20,883 bases of DNA from an uncultured Ruminococcus sp. (GCA_910576995.1 CAJTLC010000028.1:1-20883); one strand, 5' to 3'; shown: positions 6,317 to 13,768, counted from the first letter of the stretch. Numbers and translations are program-made. The notes: generated from the letters alone by a model not told the origin.

Positions 6317-6772
6317 ATGACAGCTACACTTATTCGGGCAATAATACTATATATATTGGTCATCTTCTCTGTCAGGCTCATGGGAAAACGCCAATTGGGC
6401 GAATTACAGCCATCCGAGCTTGTTATAACAATTCTTGTATCCAACATAGCCACTCTTCCGCTGGAGGATACGGATATACCACTTATAATAGGTATTACTC
6501 CTATTCTCGCCCTCGTTTGTTTTGAAGTCCTCATGTCATGGGTCACACTTCGCTTTCCTTCCATGAAAAAAATTATTTCAGGCAGACCTAAAATAGTAGT
6601 CCGCGGCGGCAAACCCGACGATCACGCGCTTCGGGAACTTCGGCTTTCCATGGACGATCTGAAAGCTGCTCTGCGCAGTAAGGACGTTTTCGATTTCGCT
6701 GACGTGCAATACGCAATAATTGAAACGAACGGCAGTATTTCGGTTCTGAAGGAAGAAGAGGAGAATTCATGA
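6317..6772 (+). CDS. DUF421 (YetF-like) membrane protein, short form
   Basis: This 151-residue protein has three predicted hydrophobic segments at the N-terminus (about 4-22, 33-50, 56-76) with the family hallmark MGKRQLGELQPSELVITIL between the first two. A small soluble domain follows (about 88-145; GRPKIVVRGGKP, FDFADVQYAIIETNGSISVL). YetF proteins are usually about 230 residues with a second soluble repeat; this one stops after the first. The role of the family is poorly known, though some members affect spore and envelope properties. AAGGCGGTG before the ATG is the ribosome binding site, and TATAAT at 6289-6294 is a plausible -10 without a convincing -35. The DUF4363 gene starts one base after its stop codon, so the two form an operon. 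Confidence 0.88.
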   Translation: MTATLIRAIILYILVIFSVRLMGKRQLGELQPSELVITILVSNIATLPLEDTDIPLIIGITPILALVCFEVLMSWVTLRFPSMKKIISGRPKIVVRGGKPDDHALRELRLSMDDLKAALRSKDVFDFADVQYAIIETNGSISVLKEEEENS

Positions 6773-6773
6773 T

Positions 6774-7118
6774 ATGACAAGAATAAAGCTGAGTATTGCA
6801 ATTCTTATCCTGCTTTTCGGAATAAGCTTCGGCTCGCAGATATGGATAGATTCCAAATGCAGGAGTATCACTTCTGTTATTGCTCAAACCGAAGAATTGA
6901 TCATGAACGGAAATCAGTCAAAAGCGGTAGAATCGGCAAAGCTTTTAAGCGGCGAATGGGAAGATTTCCGTAAATTTGCCGGAATTTTCGTACGCCGAAA
7001 CAAACTGACCGAGGCTGACCGGCTATGCGCCCGCGTGAGATCGCTTACCGAAAATGACAGTGAAGAACTTTTAGCCGAACTCTCCGAATTGAAAAAACTT
7101 ATTGAAAGAGACCTGTAG
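6774..7118 (+). CDS. DUF4363 family protein
   Basis: The 114-residue product has one N-terminal membrane anchor (about 5-24, LSIAILILLFGISFGSQIWI), and the rest looks like an antiparallel helical bundle (about 30-113). Its length and layout fit DUF4363, which is commonly found next to DUF421 genes in Firmicutes. The ATG at 6774 lies one base after the DUF421 stop, with the purine-rich ribosome binding site GGAAGAAGAGGAG inside the end of that gene. The tight spacing suggests the two products work together at the membrane, in a function that is not established. The convergent ireB unit and two palindromes follow it. Confidence 0.82.
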   Translation: MTRIKLSIAILILLFGISFGSQIWIDSKCRSITSVIAQTEELIMNGNQSKAVESAKLLSGEWEDFRKFAGIFVRRNKLTEADRLCARVRSLTENDSEELLAELSELKKLIERDL

Positions 7119-7132
7119 AGCTTGTTTGAAAA

Positions 7133-7164
7133 AAGCTTCTGTACCCATCAGAGTACAGAAGCTT
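7133..7164. terminator. Hairpin between converging DUF4363 and ireB units
   Basis: AAGCTTCTGTAC (7133-7144) and GTACAGAAGCTT (7153-7164) form a perfect 12-bp stem with an 8-base loop. Read on the minus strand it is followed by TTTTC, so it best serves the GH5-ireB transcript. On the plus strand CTTAG follows. Confidence 0.7.
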
Positions 7165-7167
7165 CTT

Positions 7168-7330
7168 AGAACTTGTTCTCATAGGATATTGCATGCATCT
7201 TTTCAGCAAATTTTACTGATCGCTACGTTGAAAAAGCTTACCATACGATAGTATGCTTTCGCTTTTTCTCCTTGCCCTCAGTAAAATTATGCTCGAAAAT
7301 CTACATACAAATCCTATGAGAACAAGTTCT
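7168..7330 (-). repeat. 163-bp palindromic repeat, copy 2 (inverted)
   Basis: The ends AGAACTTGTTCTCATAGGAT and ATCCTATGAGAACAAGTTCT are exact inverted repeats of 20 bp. Read on the minus strand, the interior contains GATTTTCGAGCATAATTTT, CAAGGAGAAAAAGC and CATAC...CGTATG in the same order as copies 1 and 3, at the same total length of 163 bp. It lies two bases downstream of the ireB stop codon. Confidence 0.9.
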
Positions 7331-7332
7331 TA

Positions 7333-7578
7333 TTATGCATTCAGATAATTTTTAACCAAAACCTGAAGAAGTTCGTCGCGGTCTATGTGCCTTATCAGAC
7401 TGCGCGCATTATTATATGTGGTAATATATGTGGGATCTTCCGAAAGAATGTATCCCACTATCTGATTTATCGGATTATAGCCTTTTTGGACAAGAGCGTC
7501 ATATATGATCGTAAGATTTCGTTTTAATTCCGCTTCCTTGTCCTCGTTTACGCTGAATGTCATGGTTTTATCGAACAT
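7333..7578 (-). CDS. ireB: IreB family regulatory phosphoprotein
   Basis: The 81-residue protein matches the IreB/DUF965 (YrzL) family over its whole length. It has the N-terminal DKTMTF with Thr5 and Thr7, the core GYNPINQIVGYILSEDPTYIT, and ARSLIRHIDRDELLQVLV at the end. In Enterococcus faecalis, IreB is a cytosolic dimer phosphorylated on N-terminal threonines by the Ser/Thr kinase IreK and influences cephalosporin tolerance; the equivalent threonines are present here. An AGGAGG ribosome binding site precedes the ATG. In most Firmicutes this gene sits with alaS and ruvX; here it follows a GH5 cellulase gene by 74 bases on the same strand. That spacer holds a short hairpin repeat (7598-7635). 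It may be transcribed from the cellulase promoter. Confidence 0.93.
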   Translation of the reverse strand: MFDKTMTFSVNEDKEAELKRNLTIIYDALVQKGYNPINQIVGYILSEDPTYITTYNNARSLIRHIDRDELLQVLVKNYLNA

Positions 7579-7597
7579 ATTTTATCCTCCTGATGTG

Positions 7598-7635
7598 TAA
7601 GGCAATACCTCGCAATATCATGCGGCTTCGCCTTA
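7598..7635. repeat. TAAGGCAA hairpin repeat, copy 1
   Basis: TAAGGCAATACCTCGCAA at the left and GCGGCTTCGCCTTA at the right form an imperfect hairpin in the GH5-ireB spacer. Its ends and the motif AAGGCAA(T/C)ACC(T/G)C(G/A)CAA resemble the element at 11269-11310. Two copies are weak support for a family. Confidence 0.45.
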
Positions 7636-7652
7636 TATCTTGCATATCAAAA

Positions 7653-9485
7653 TTATTTGACAGGCAGCGATTTGATGATTCCTGCGTCAAGTTTCTGTAT
7701 CGCCAACGCGTCCTGAGCCGTAACTCCGTCGCCAACATCACTGCAATCGGCGTTCTTCATTCCTTTTTCAGTAAGCTTATACTCATCTTTATTAGTAAGG
7801 AACTGCAAAATCAGTGTAGCGTCAGCTATTTCAACTTTCCCATCACAATTCGCGTCACCATAAACAATATCGCTGCTGCCAGTAGTATTATCAGAACTAT
7901 TACTGACCGTAGTGGAAGTAGTTGCAGCAGGTTTCGCTGTAGTAGGCGCAGGTTTTGTAGTTTCGGCAGGCTTTGCTGTAGTTGGAGTTTCGCCGTTTAC
8001 CGGATTGCCGCTGGAAGTTTTTCCGCCGTCAAGGTTGCTGCCCTCTGTTGAAGCGTAATTGGCGTAGAAATCATTGAGGGAAATACCGTTTTCGCCAAGC
8101 GCAACCTGATGGTCAAGCCCGATGTACTTGCCAGTTTTTGCAGTCTGCCAGAGTGACGGCTCGAAAAGTCCGTATTTATCGGCGTCCCATGAGATCGTAG
8201 AACCCGTCGCAGGGCTGAATCCCAGACCCGTCCAGAGTCCGCCGGTATCGCCCGAATTGATATTCAGGCACCAGAACGTATGATTGATGTGATTTTTTAT
8301 CATATAGTCGCGGAGCAGCGTCATCCACTTTTCATTTTCCGCGCCGTCCATGTGACCGCCCCATTCGCCGATAAGTTCAGGCGCGATATCCTCTGCATTT
8401 ATATATGCCCACGTATCGTACCAATAATCATCAAGCAGCGTCTGCTCGGTAAAATCTTTATCGAACCATGTCTGCGCATAAACCGACGGACCGTAATCGT
8501 GAGGCGAATAAACTATCTGACTTGTACCGTGTTCGGGCTTTATGGGATATTCTCTCGCGCCGCGGAAATTTCCTCCCCACCACGCTCCGATATACGGAGA
8601 ATTATCGCGTCTGTCGCCGATTCCCCAATAATCTCCGGGCATTGCGCCGCTAAGCGACTGCTCAACGCCCTCTATCATAATGAGCGCATTGGGATTAACT
8701 TCAAGAATTGCGTCAGCGCACTTTGTCGCCGCGTAAGCCCAGTTATTCTCATCTGTAGAACCGTCCCACTTGGCAGCTTCAGTTCCCTCCTGCCCCTTTC
8801 CATGGGGTTCGTTTTTCAGATCGTAACCGATAAGCGTATCGTCGTTTTTATATTTATCAGCAAGCCATACAAGCGTATCCCTCCATATTTCGGTGGTTAC
8901 CATAGTTCCGTCCTCGGTTTCCTTGCCGTACCAGAGGTTATAGTTATGACCCGAATTGTCGGTATGAGGACTATGAACGTCTATAAATGCCTTTACGCCG
9001 TATTTTTTGCATTTCTGCATTATTATATCGAAGATCTCCATGGAGTCTTTCGGAGTTTTACCATCGGATTCGGCAAAATCGGGGTTTATCGTATACGAGG
9101 GATCAGTGTTGACCTGAATGCTGGAGACTTCTTTTGGAGTTCCATTCATCCACGACAGAAGCAGTTCTGTGGAAACAGGAAATCTCAGAACGTTGATACC
9201 GTGATCGACTACAGATTGCAAAATATCGTCAATATCCGCGCTCCACAAATAATGAGGACACGCCTCGCCGCAGTTGAAACCGAACCAGTTTGCTCCCGTA
9301 AGCCATACTTCGTTGCCGTTCATGTCGTAAAGGCGGCTTCCCTCGGCATGAAGCCAGTCGTCGTTATTTGTATCGACTGCCTGCACGTCAGATGTTTTTA
9401 CCAAGGCAATCATGGGATCTGCCGCTGCAAATCCAACAAAACCAGCCATAGCCAACGCCGCTATCGCTTTTGTTAATTTTTTCAT
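7653..9485 (-). CDS. Secreted GH5 endoglucanase with Thr/Pro linker and dockerin
   Basis: The 610-residue enzyme has a signal peptide (about 1-22), a GH5 TIM-barrel domain (about 40-460), a low-complexity linker rich in Thr, Pro and Ala (about 480-538, TTKPAPTTAKPAATT) and a C-terminal type I dockerin (about 541-605). Catalytic residues are visible: the acid/base Glu226 in DLKNEPHG and the nucleophile Glu374 in IGEWGG. Conserved Arg101 (LRFP), His171 (DVHSPH) and His329/Tyr331 (PHDYG) support this. The first dockerin calcium loop is DANCDGKVEIAD and the second DVGDGVTAQD. Members of this group cleave internal beta-1,4 bonds in cellulose or related glucans; the dockerin implies cellulosome attachment. 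The start is ATG at 9485 with AAGGAG upstream, and the promoter lies at 9543-9571. Confidence 0.95.
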   Translation of the reverse strand: MKKLTKAIAALAMAGFVGFAAADPMIALVKTSDVQAVDTNNDDWLHAEGSRLYDMNGNEVWLTGANWFGFNCGEACPHYLWSADIDDILQSVVDHGINVLRFPVSTELLLSWMNGTPKEVSSIQVNTDPSYTINPDFAESDGKTPKDSMEIFDIIMQKCKKYGVKAFIDVHSPHTDNSGHNYNLWYGKETEDGTMVTTEIWRDTLVWLADKYKNDDTLIGYDLKNEPHGKGQEGTEAAKWDGSTDENNWAYAATKCADAILEVNPNALIMIEGVEQSLSGAMPGDYWGIGDRRDNSPYIGAWWGGNFRGAREYPIKPEHGTSQIVYSPHDYGPSVYAQTWFDKDFTEQTLLDDYWYDTWAYINAEDIAPELIGEWGGHMDGAENEKWMTLLRDYMIKNHINHTFWCLNINSGDTGGLWTGLGFSPATGSTISWDADKYGLFEPSLWQTAKTGKYIGLDHQVALGENGISLNDFYANYASTEGSNLDGGKTSSGNPVNGETPTTAKPAETTKPAPTTAKPAATTSTTVSNSSDNTTGSSDIVYGDANCDGKVEIADATLILQFLTNKDEYKLTEKGMKNADCSDVGDGVTAQDALAIQKLDAGIIKSLPVK

Positions 9486-9542
9486 AACATTCTCCTTTTC
9501 ATTAATGATTTTGTTTTCATGTCTGATTTTCTATATAATTTA

Positions 9543-9571
9543 ATTGTACCACTATTTTGCCGTAATGTCAA
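9543..9571 (-). promoter_or_regulatory. Near-consensus promoter of the GH5 cellulase
   Basis: On the minus strand, TTGACA (9571-9566) and TACAAT (9548-9543) are separated by 17 bases. This gives a leader of about 50 nt before the ATG at 9485. The -35 box is a perfect consensus match. Confidence 0.85.
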
Positions 9572-9654
9572 GTGAAATATACGTTCTTATTATAATCAAT
9601 TGAAAATCGGGTATAATATCTATAAAAAATCGCACAAAGAAAGGAAATCTCACA

Positions 9655-11106
9655 ATGGCTGAAAATAAAACGCTGCATAACAATATGGAGGAAAATATAA
9701 CTATAATCAAAGAGATATCGGAAAATTCGTCCGATATTCTTATAAACCGCTTTACTACGGGAAACATTAAATGTGCGCTGCTTTTCTGCGAGGGAATGAC
9801 GTCAACTCTCAGCGCCTGCGAAATGCTGTTTGCGCCGCTTATGGAAATTTCCGAAAAAGATTCCCCGACAGAACTTTTCGATTATATCCGCGAACATCTT
9901 CTGCTGTCCTCCGATCAGACCAAGGCTGAAGATCTCGATACTCTTTTTCGCCTGCTCCATTCGGGTTTCGGAGTACTTCTTGCCGACGGAATCAACATAG
10001 CGCTTGCTTTCGGAATTCAGGGGTATTCCTCACGCAGCGTTCAAGAGCCGTCTGGCGAGGGCAATATTATGGGCAGCCACGAGGGTTTTGTTGAAACGGT
10101 GCGTACGAATATGTCGCTTCTCCGCCGCCGCCTGAAATCTCCGAAACTGGTAATGAAACTCTCCGTACTCGGTTCAGAAAGTAAGACCGATATATGTCTT
10201 TGCTATATGAAAGACCGCGTTCCCCGTGAACTTTTACGGCGAATTGAAAAATCGCTAAACGAAACGAATCTTGAGGCTGTACTTTCTACCGGCTATATTC
10301 GTCCGTTTCTGGAGAAAAAAGGCTTTGAACTGTTCAGTTCCACGGGTATTACCGAACGTCCTGACGTGCTATGCTCAAAGCTTATCGAGGGGCGCGCGGC
10401 AATTCTAATCGACGGACTTCCATATGCGATAATAGTACCGCGTCTGTTCTGCGAAAGCTTCCACACGCTTGACGATTATGCATATAAGCCTTATTACGCA
10501 GTATTTATCCGATGGCTGAAATACGCGTCGTTTGTACTGGCTATCCTCCTGCCTGCGGTTTATACGGCTATTGTAATGTATCACCCTGAACTTATCAACA
10601 GCACCCTGCTGATGCTTTTGGTTGAAGAAGAAAAAAATGCTCCGCTGTCTATTCTTACGGAAGCTTTTCTCGTTTTGCTGATGTACGAAGTCATTCGTGA
10701 AGCGGGCGTTCGGCTTCCGAAACCCGTTGGCGGAGCTGTCAGCATAATCAGCGGTCTTATAATCGGCGACGCGGCTGTAAAATCAGGACTTGTAAGCACG
10801 CCTCTCCTCACCATGACTGCCCTTTCTGTACTCGGAGGACTTGCAATTCCCGATCTTAATCCGCAGATAACCGTGCTTCGATTCGCATTTTTAGCGGCAG
10901 GCGGAATTCTTGGACTATTCGGCGTAAGCGTTCTTGCCTGCATGGTTTTGATAAATATCTGTTCCACGGAAACCTATGGATTCCCATTCACCGCGCCGAT
11001 CTCGCCGTTTTCCGCACGGGGAATGACAGATACGGCTATTCGGCAGGGAATGCGCAAATTGCAGAACCGAGGATTTACCGTCGAGGAGTACAAACAGAAA
11101 AGTTAA
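9655..11106 (+). CDS. GerA-type spore germination protein (A subunit)
   Basis: The 483-residue protein has a soluble N-terminal part (about 1-280, beginning with the family-typical NSSDILINRF and later GRAAILIDGLPYAIIVP) and a C-terminal membrane domain (about 285-445). The membrane domain carries PKPVGGAVSIISGLIIGDAA and ends PFTAPISPFSARGMTDTAIR. The length is normal for the A subunit of nutrient germinant receptors, which sit in the inner spore membrane with B and C subunits and open an ion route on sensing nutrients. An AAAGGAAA ribosome binding site precedes ATG 9655. TATAAT at 9612-9617 lacks a good -35, and a clear sporulation sigma site was not found. The B-like gene follows only after a 218-base gap holding two palindromic repeats. 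Confidence 0.93.
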   Translation: MAENKTLHNNMEENITIIKEISENSSDILINRFTTGNIKCALLFCEGMTSTLSACEMLFAPLMEISEKDSPTELFDYIREHLLLSSDQTKAEDLDTLFRLLHSGFGVLLADGINIALAFGIQGYSSRSVQEPSGEGNIMGSHEGFVETVRTNMSLLRRRLKSPKLVMKLSVLGSESKTDICLCYMKDRVPRELLRRIEKSLNETNLEAVLSTGYIRPFLEKKGFELFSSTGITERPDVLCSKLIEGRAAILIDGLPYAIIVPRLFCESFHTLDDYAYKPYYAVFIRWLKYASFVLAILLPAVYTAIVMYHPELINSTLLMLLVEEEKNAPLSILTEAFLVLLMYEVIREAGVRLPKPVGGAVSIISGLIIGDAAVKSGLVSTPLLTMTALSVLGGLAIPDLNPQITVLRFAFLAAGGILGLFGVSVLACMVLINICSTETYGFPFTAPISPFSARGMTDTAIRQGMRKLQNRGFTVEEYKQKS

Positions 11107-11269
11107 GAGCTCGTGTTCATAGATAATGTGCGCGGATTTTCGAGCATATTTTTTTATGCCAACAAGGAAAAAGTCCGCAGGAATACTGTCGTATTACAAG
11201 GACTTTTGACGCAGATTGGCATAAAAATTTGCCGAAAAGACGTGTGCAGAATCTATGAACACAAGCTCT
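11106..11269 (+). repeat. 164-bp palindromic repeat, copy 3
   Basis: The ends AGAGCTCGTGTTCATAGAT and ATCTATGAACACAAGCTCT are near-perfect inverted repeats. The interior shares GCGGATTTTCGAGCATA, CAAGGAAAAA and TTTGCCGAAAAGACGTG with copy 1. It starts at the last base of the gerA stop codon region and separates gerA from gerB. The inner pair TATGCC/GGCATA replaces GTCGA/TCGAC of copy 1 and ACTGA/TCAGT of copy 2. Confidence 0.9.
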
Positions 11270-11310
11270 AAGGCAACACCGCACAAAGAACGCCTTACGG
11301 CGTTGCCTTA
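11269..11310. repeat. TAAGGCAA hairpin repeat, copy 2
   Basis: TAAGGCAACACCG pairs with CGGCGTTGCCTTA (one mismatch); a nested AACGCC-TTAC-GGCGTT hairpin is a competing fold. It abuts the end of palindromic repeat copy 3 and ends just before the gerB ribosome binding site, so it could affect gerB expression. Confidence 0.6.
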
Positions 11311-11324
11311 GAAAGGATACAGTC

Positions 11325-12182
11325 ATGAACAGCACAATAAAAATCTCGCCGCCGCAGCTTATTTCCATGCTGCTGATCGGCGACGTTTTCGCCTTATTTT
11401 GCCTGCGTGACAGCATCTCCGCCATGACGGCACTTGCGTTTGCAGCGGCGGCGACTCTGGAATTTCTTGCAGCGCTGCCATTTCTGCTGATGTACCGCGG
11501 CGGAAGATCAATCGCGTCAGCAGGCAAAATATACCTCTCCGTCCTGCTGATCTTTATAATTATACGCATATTCGCCATTTTATCAATGCTTTGGAATACA
11601 GGAGAAATAATTTTCGCGCCCTTTGCGGCTTCTGGAATATGGGGAAGGATTTTGGTAACGGCGGTAATCGCTGTTTCCTGCTTTTACATCGTTTCAAAAG
11701 GAATAAAAGCCTTATCGCGCGCCTGCGTGATCTCCGCCGCTATCGGGGCTTTATGCGTAGCCGTCGTAATGATCAGCGCTCTTCTGCAATCGGATTTTGA
11801 AAATTTCCGCCGCGTTCCATCGGAAAATTTTTTCAGCGAACTTTTACGCGGATTATCCCTTGGCGGCGGAATAGGCAGCCTCCTCGTTTTTGCAGGATTT
11901 TCCGACGGAAGAATAACAAGCAGCGTTTTATGGTATTTCATATCAAATATAATTATAACGGTATGTATAATTCTTACCGGCGTACTTGTATGCGGAGGAA
12001 TCATGGATATAACCGATTTCCCGATAGCAGCCGCGGCGCAGCTTTCCCAGCCGATAGCGGTTCAGCGTATAGATTCTCTGTTTTTGTCGGTATTTGCGGT
12101 ATTCGCCGTATTTGCCGCCGCCGTCCAGGGGTCAGCCGCAAAACTTGTTATCAATCAACTTTTTTCAAAAAAAACATCTTAG
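11325..12182 (+). CDS. GerB-type spore germination permease-like protein, short form
   Basis: The 285-residue, very hydrophobic protein starts with KISPPQLISMLLI, like the opening of GerB subunits, and has about eight predicted membrane segments; the last runs through the LFLSVFAVFAVFAAA region. GerB proteins belong to the APC transporter superfamily, are about 360-370 residues with ten or more helices, and bind the germinant. This one is roughly 80 residues shorter but has an intact frame and an AGAAAGGA ribosome binding site. It lies between gerA and the C-like lipoprotein gene on the same strand, which supports the assignment more than sequence motifs do. It may be reduced or specialised. 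Seventeen-base spacing to the next gene suggests co-transcription. Confidence 0.8.
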   Translation: MNSTIKISPPQLISMLLIGDVFALFCLRDSISAMTALAFAAAATLEFLAALPFLLMYRGGRSIASAGKIYLSVLLIFIIIRIFAILSMLWNTGEIIFAPFAASGIWGRILVTAVIAVSCFYIVSKGIKALSRACVISAAIGALCVAVVMISALLQSDFENFRRVPSENFFSELLRGLSLGGGIGSLLVFAGFSDGRITSSVLWYFISNIIITVCIILTGVLVCGGIMDITDFPIAAAAQLSQPIAVQRIDSLFLSVFAVFAVFAAAVQGSAAKLVINQLFSKKTS

Positions 12183-12198
12183 AAAGAAATATAACGTT

Positions 12199-12657
12199 AT
12201 GAGGAAAATTTTATTTTTACTTTTAATTTTATCAGTAATAACCCTTACATCCTGCGGCGAGCAGGGAAATGTAAGTATGCGCGCTTATGTGCGAACTGCC
12301 GCGATTGACGGAAATACGCTGACTCTTGCGTTTTTTTCGGGCGAGGAAACCGTTTCCGTCAGCGCGGAAGATCTTGAAAAAGCAAAATCAAAAGCCGAGA
12401 TCGAGATCGGCAAGGAAATTTTTGTCGGTCATACGGAATTGATACTGCTAAGCGACTGCGACAGCCGCGGAGTTCTTGAATATATTTTTCGCAGATGGAA
12501 ACCGTCACCGTCATGCATGGTACTGAAAATCAATGAAAACGGCGGCGAAGCTGTCAGAAACAGAGATCCGCAGGAACTTTCGGGAGCAGTAAAAGTTGCC
12601 GTAGAACAGGGAAAACTTCCCGAATGCGATATAATAAATGTTTTATCCGAAAATTAA
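12199..12657 (+). CDS. GerC-type spore germination lipoprotein, N-terminal domain only
   Basis: The 152-residue product begins with a lipoprotein signal peptide ending in LTSC (Cys19), followed by a domain like the N-terminal part of GerC/GerAC proteins. The best landmark is GKEIFVGHTELILLSDCDSRG with FRRWKPSPS after it. Full GerC subunits are about 370-400 residues, with a C-terminal domain that is missing here; the downstream DNA shows no continuation in other frames. It would be anchored on the outer face of the inner spore membrane. ATG at 12199 is preferred because it gives the signal peptide; the ribosome binding site (AGAAAG) is weak. It is the third gene of the ger set. Confidence 0.78.
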   Translation: MRKILFLLLILSVITLTSCGEQGNVSMRAYVRTAAIDGNTLTLAFFSGEETVSVSAEDLEKAKSKAEIEIGKEIFVGHTELILLSDCDSRGVLEYIFRRWKPSPSCMVLKINENGGEAVRNRDPQELSGAVKVAVEQGKLPECDIINVLSEN

Positions 12658-12824
12658 GACGTATATTTATTTTGCTTTTGGATATAATAGTAGGGCGGAG
12701 GAATCCGCAACTCCGAATCTCTAAATCAGATTCAACACACCAATCAATTTTATTATGCTGTTTTATGCAGCGAACATTGTTTTTCTTTATCCCTTGCAAA
12801 GGTGTTACACTGTTGAACCGTCCT
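12658..12824. other. Intergenic region between gerC and the three-hairpin element
   Basis: No gene is supported here. TATAAT at 12683-12688 is a possible -10 box without a matching -35. Small inverted repeats occur (CGGAG/CTCCG near 12695-12715 and GAATCT/AGATTC near 12715-12733). The rest is AT-rich without recognisable structure. Confidence 0.4.
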
Positions 12825-12954
12825 CATGTTTTCCTATCCCTAAAGGGATAGGAAAACATGAAAATCGGGTTTCAAAAGGGTGAGTCACCCTTTTGCAGGG
12901 GGTGTCGGGGGACAGCGTCCCCTGACATAATGCCGCACAAATAAAAATTGATTT
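12825..12954 (+). repeat. Three-hairpin repeat element, copy B
   Basis: H1 12825-12860 has arms CATGTTTTCCTATCCCT and AGGGATAGGAAAACATG; H2 12873-12895 is CAAAAGGGTGA-G-TCACCCTTTTG; H3 12904-12926 is GTCGGGGGAC-AGC-GTCCCCTGAC. The 12-base and 8-base linkers and the tail match copy A at 5752-5883. A further hairpin formed by CCGCACAAAT and ATTTGTGTGG (12933-12960) occurs only in this copy and ends just before the deacetylase ribosome binding site. Confidence 0.88.
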
Positions 12955-12981
12955 GTGTGGTTTCAAAAGGAGAGTGGAATT

Positions 12982-13719
12982 ATGAAATCGATCGCCGCAG
13001 TTACAGCGATCCTCACCGCCGCCGCAATTCCCTCGTACGCAGTTTATGCGGCGGATACAACCAAACACGGCTACGGACAAGGTACTTCCGTAGATGAAAA
13101 AAACCGTCCGTCCGACGCCGTTCAATTCACCCGACAGTATGGCGATTATGATGCCTGCGCCATTTCCGAGGATGAAAAACGGATAATCATAACTTTTGAT
13201 CAAGGCTATGAAAACGGCTATACTTCGCAAATTCTTGATACCCTGAAAGAGAAAGACGCTACGGCGGTATTTTTCCTGACGGGTGATTACGCCAAAAAAG
13301 AGGAGTCTCTTGTAAAGCGAATGATCGCAGAGGGACACACTCTCGGAAATCACGGTATGACACACGCAAGTCTTCCCACTCTTTCCCACGACGAAGCTGT
13401 CGAGGAAATTATGTCTCTTCATAATTATGTTATTAATAATTACGGCTATGAGATGCAGTATTTTAGATTCCCCTGCGGAGAATATTCCGAAGATTCACTC
13501 CAAACCGTGCAGGAATGCAATTATAAAACAGTTTTCTGGAGCTATGCCTACGTTGACTGGCAAACCGACAAGCAGCCCGATCCTGCGGAAAGTTTAAGCA
13601 AACTTACGAAATCGGCGCATGGAGGAGAAATTCTCCTGCTTCACTCGGTATCGGCAACGAACGCCGCGATTCTCGGCGATCTTATTGACGAGTTGAGAGC
13701 GAACGGTTATACGGTTTAA
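12982..13719 (+). CDS. pdaA: PdaA-like polysaccharide deacetylase (spore cortex muramic delta-lactam formation)
   Basis: The 245-residue protein has a signal peptide (about 1-23) and a carbohydrate esterase 4 fold (about 65-243). Motif 1 reads TFDQGYENGYT, very close to Bacillus PdaA (TFDNGYENGYT) and with the second Asp of ordinary CE4 enzymes replaced, as in PdaA. Further motifs are GNHGMTH (His124, His128), RFPCGEYSE, VFWSYAYVDW and LLLHSVS (His221). PdaA removes the acetyl group from N-acetylmuramic acid during cortex synthesis, which enables the delta-lactam recognised by germination lytic enzymes. ATG 12982 is chosen for its AAAGGAG (12966-12972). The protein ends soon after LRANGYTV, a little shorter than Bacillus PdaA. 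It follows the ger genes, consistent with spore biology, and a strong terminator follows. Confidence 0.88.
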   Translation: MKSIAAVTAILTAAAIPSYAVYAADTTKHGYGQGTSVDEKNRPSDAVQFTRQYGDYDACAISEDEKRIIITFDQGYENGYTSQILDTLKEKDATAVFFLTGDYAKKEESLVKRMIAEGHTLGNHGMTHASLPTLSHDEAVEEIMSLHNYVINNYGYEMQYFRFPCGEYSEDSLQTVQECNYKTVFWSYAYVDWQTDKQPDPAESLSKLTKSAHGGEILLLHSVSATNAAILGDLIDELRANGYTV

Positions 13720-13721
13720 TT

Positions 13722-13756
13722 AAAATCGCCTGCAATTTAATGTTGCAGGCGATTTT
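13722..13756. terminator. Terminator after pdaA
   Basis: AAAATCGCCTGCAA (13722-13735) and TTGCAGGCGATTTT (13743-13756) form a perfect 14-bp stem with a T-run on the plus strand. With A-residues on the opposite side it may also serve the minus-strand SPFH operon. Confidence 0.92.
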
Positions 13757-13768
13757 TCCCTATATCGT

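Noticed and set aside
8280..9476. 398-codon open frame on the plus strand opposite the GH5 gene.
   Set aside because: It is antisense to a clear GH5-dockerin gene, has no ribosome binding site or recognisable domain, and follows from the codon bias of the real gene.
12825..12926. CRISPR-like array because of successive palindromes.
   Set aside because: The three hairpins differ from one another, there are no regular identical repeats with spacers, and no cas genes are present.
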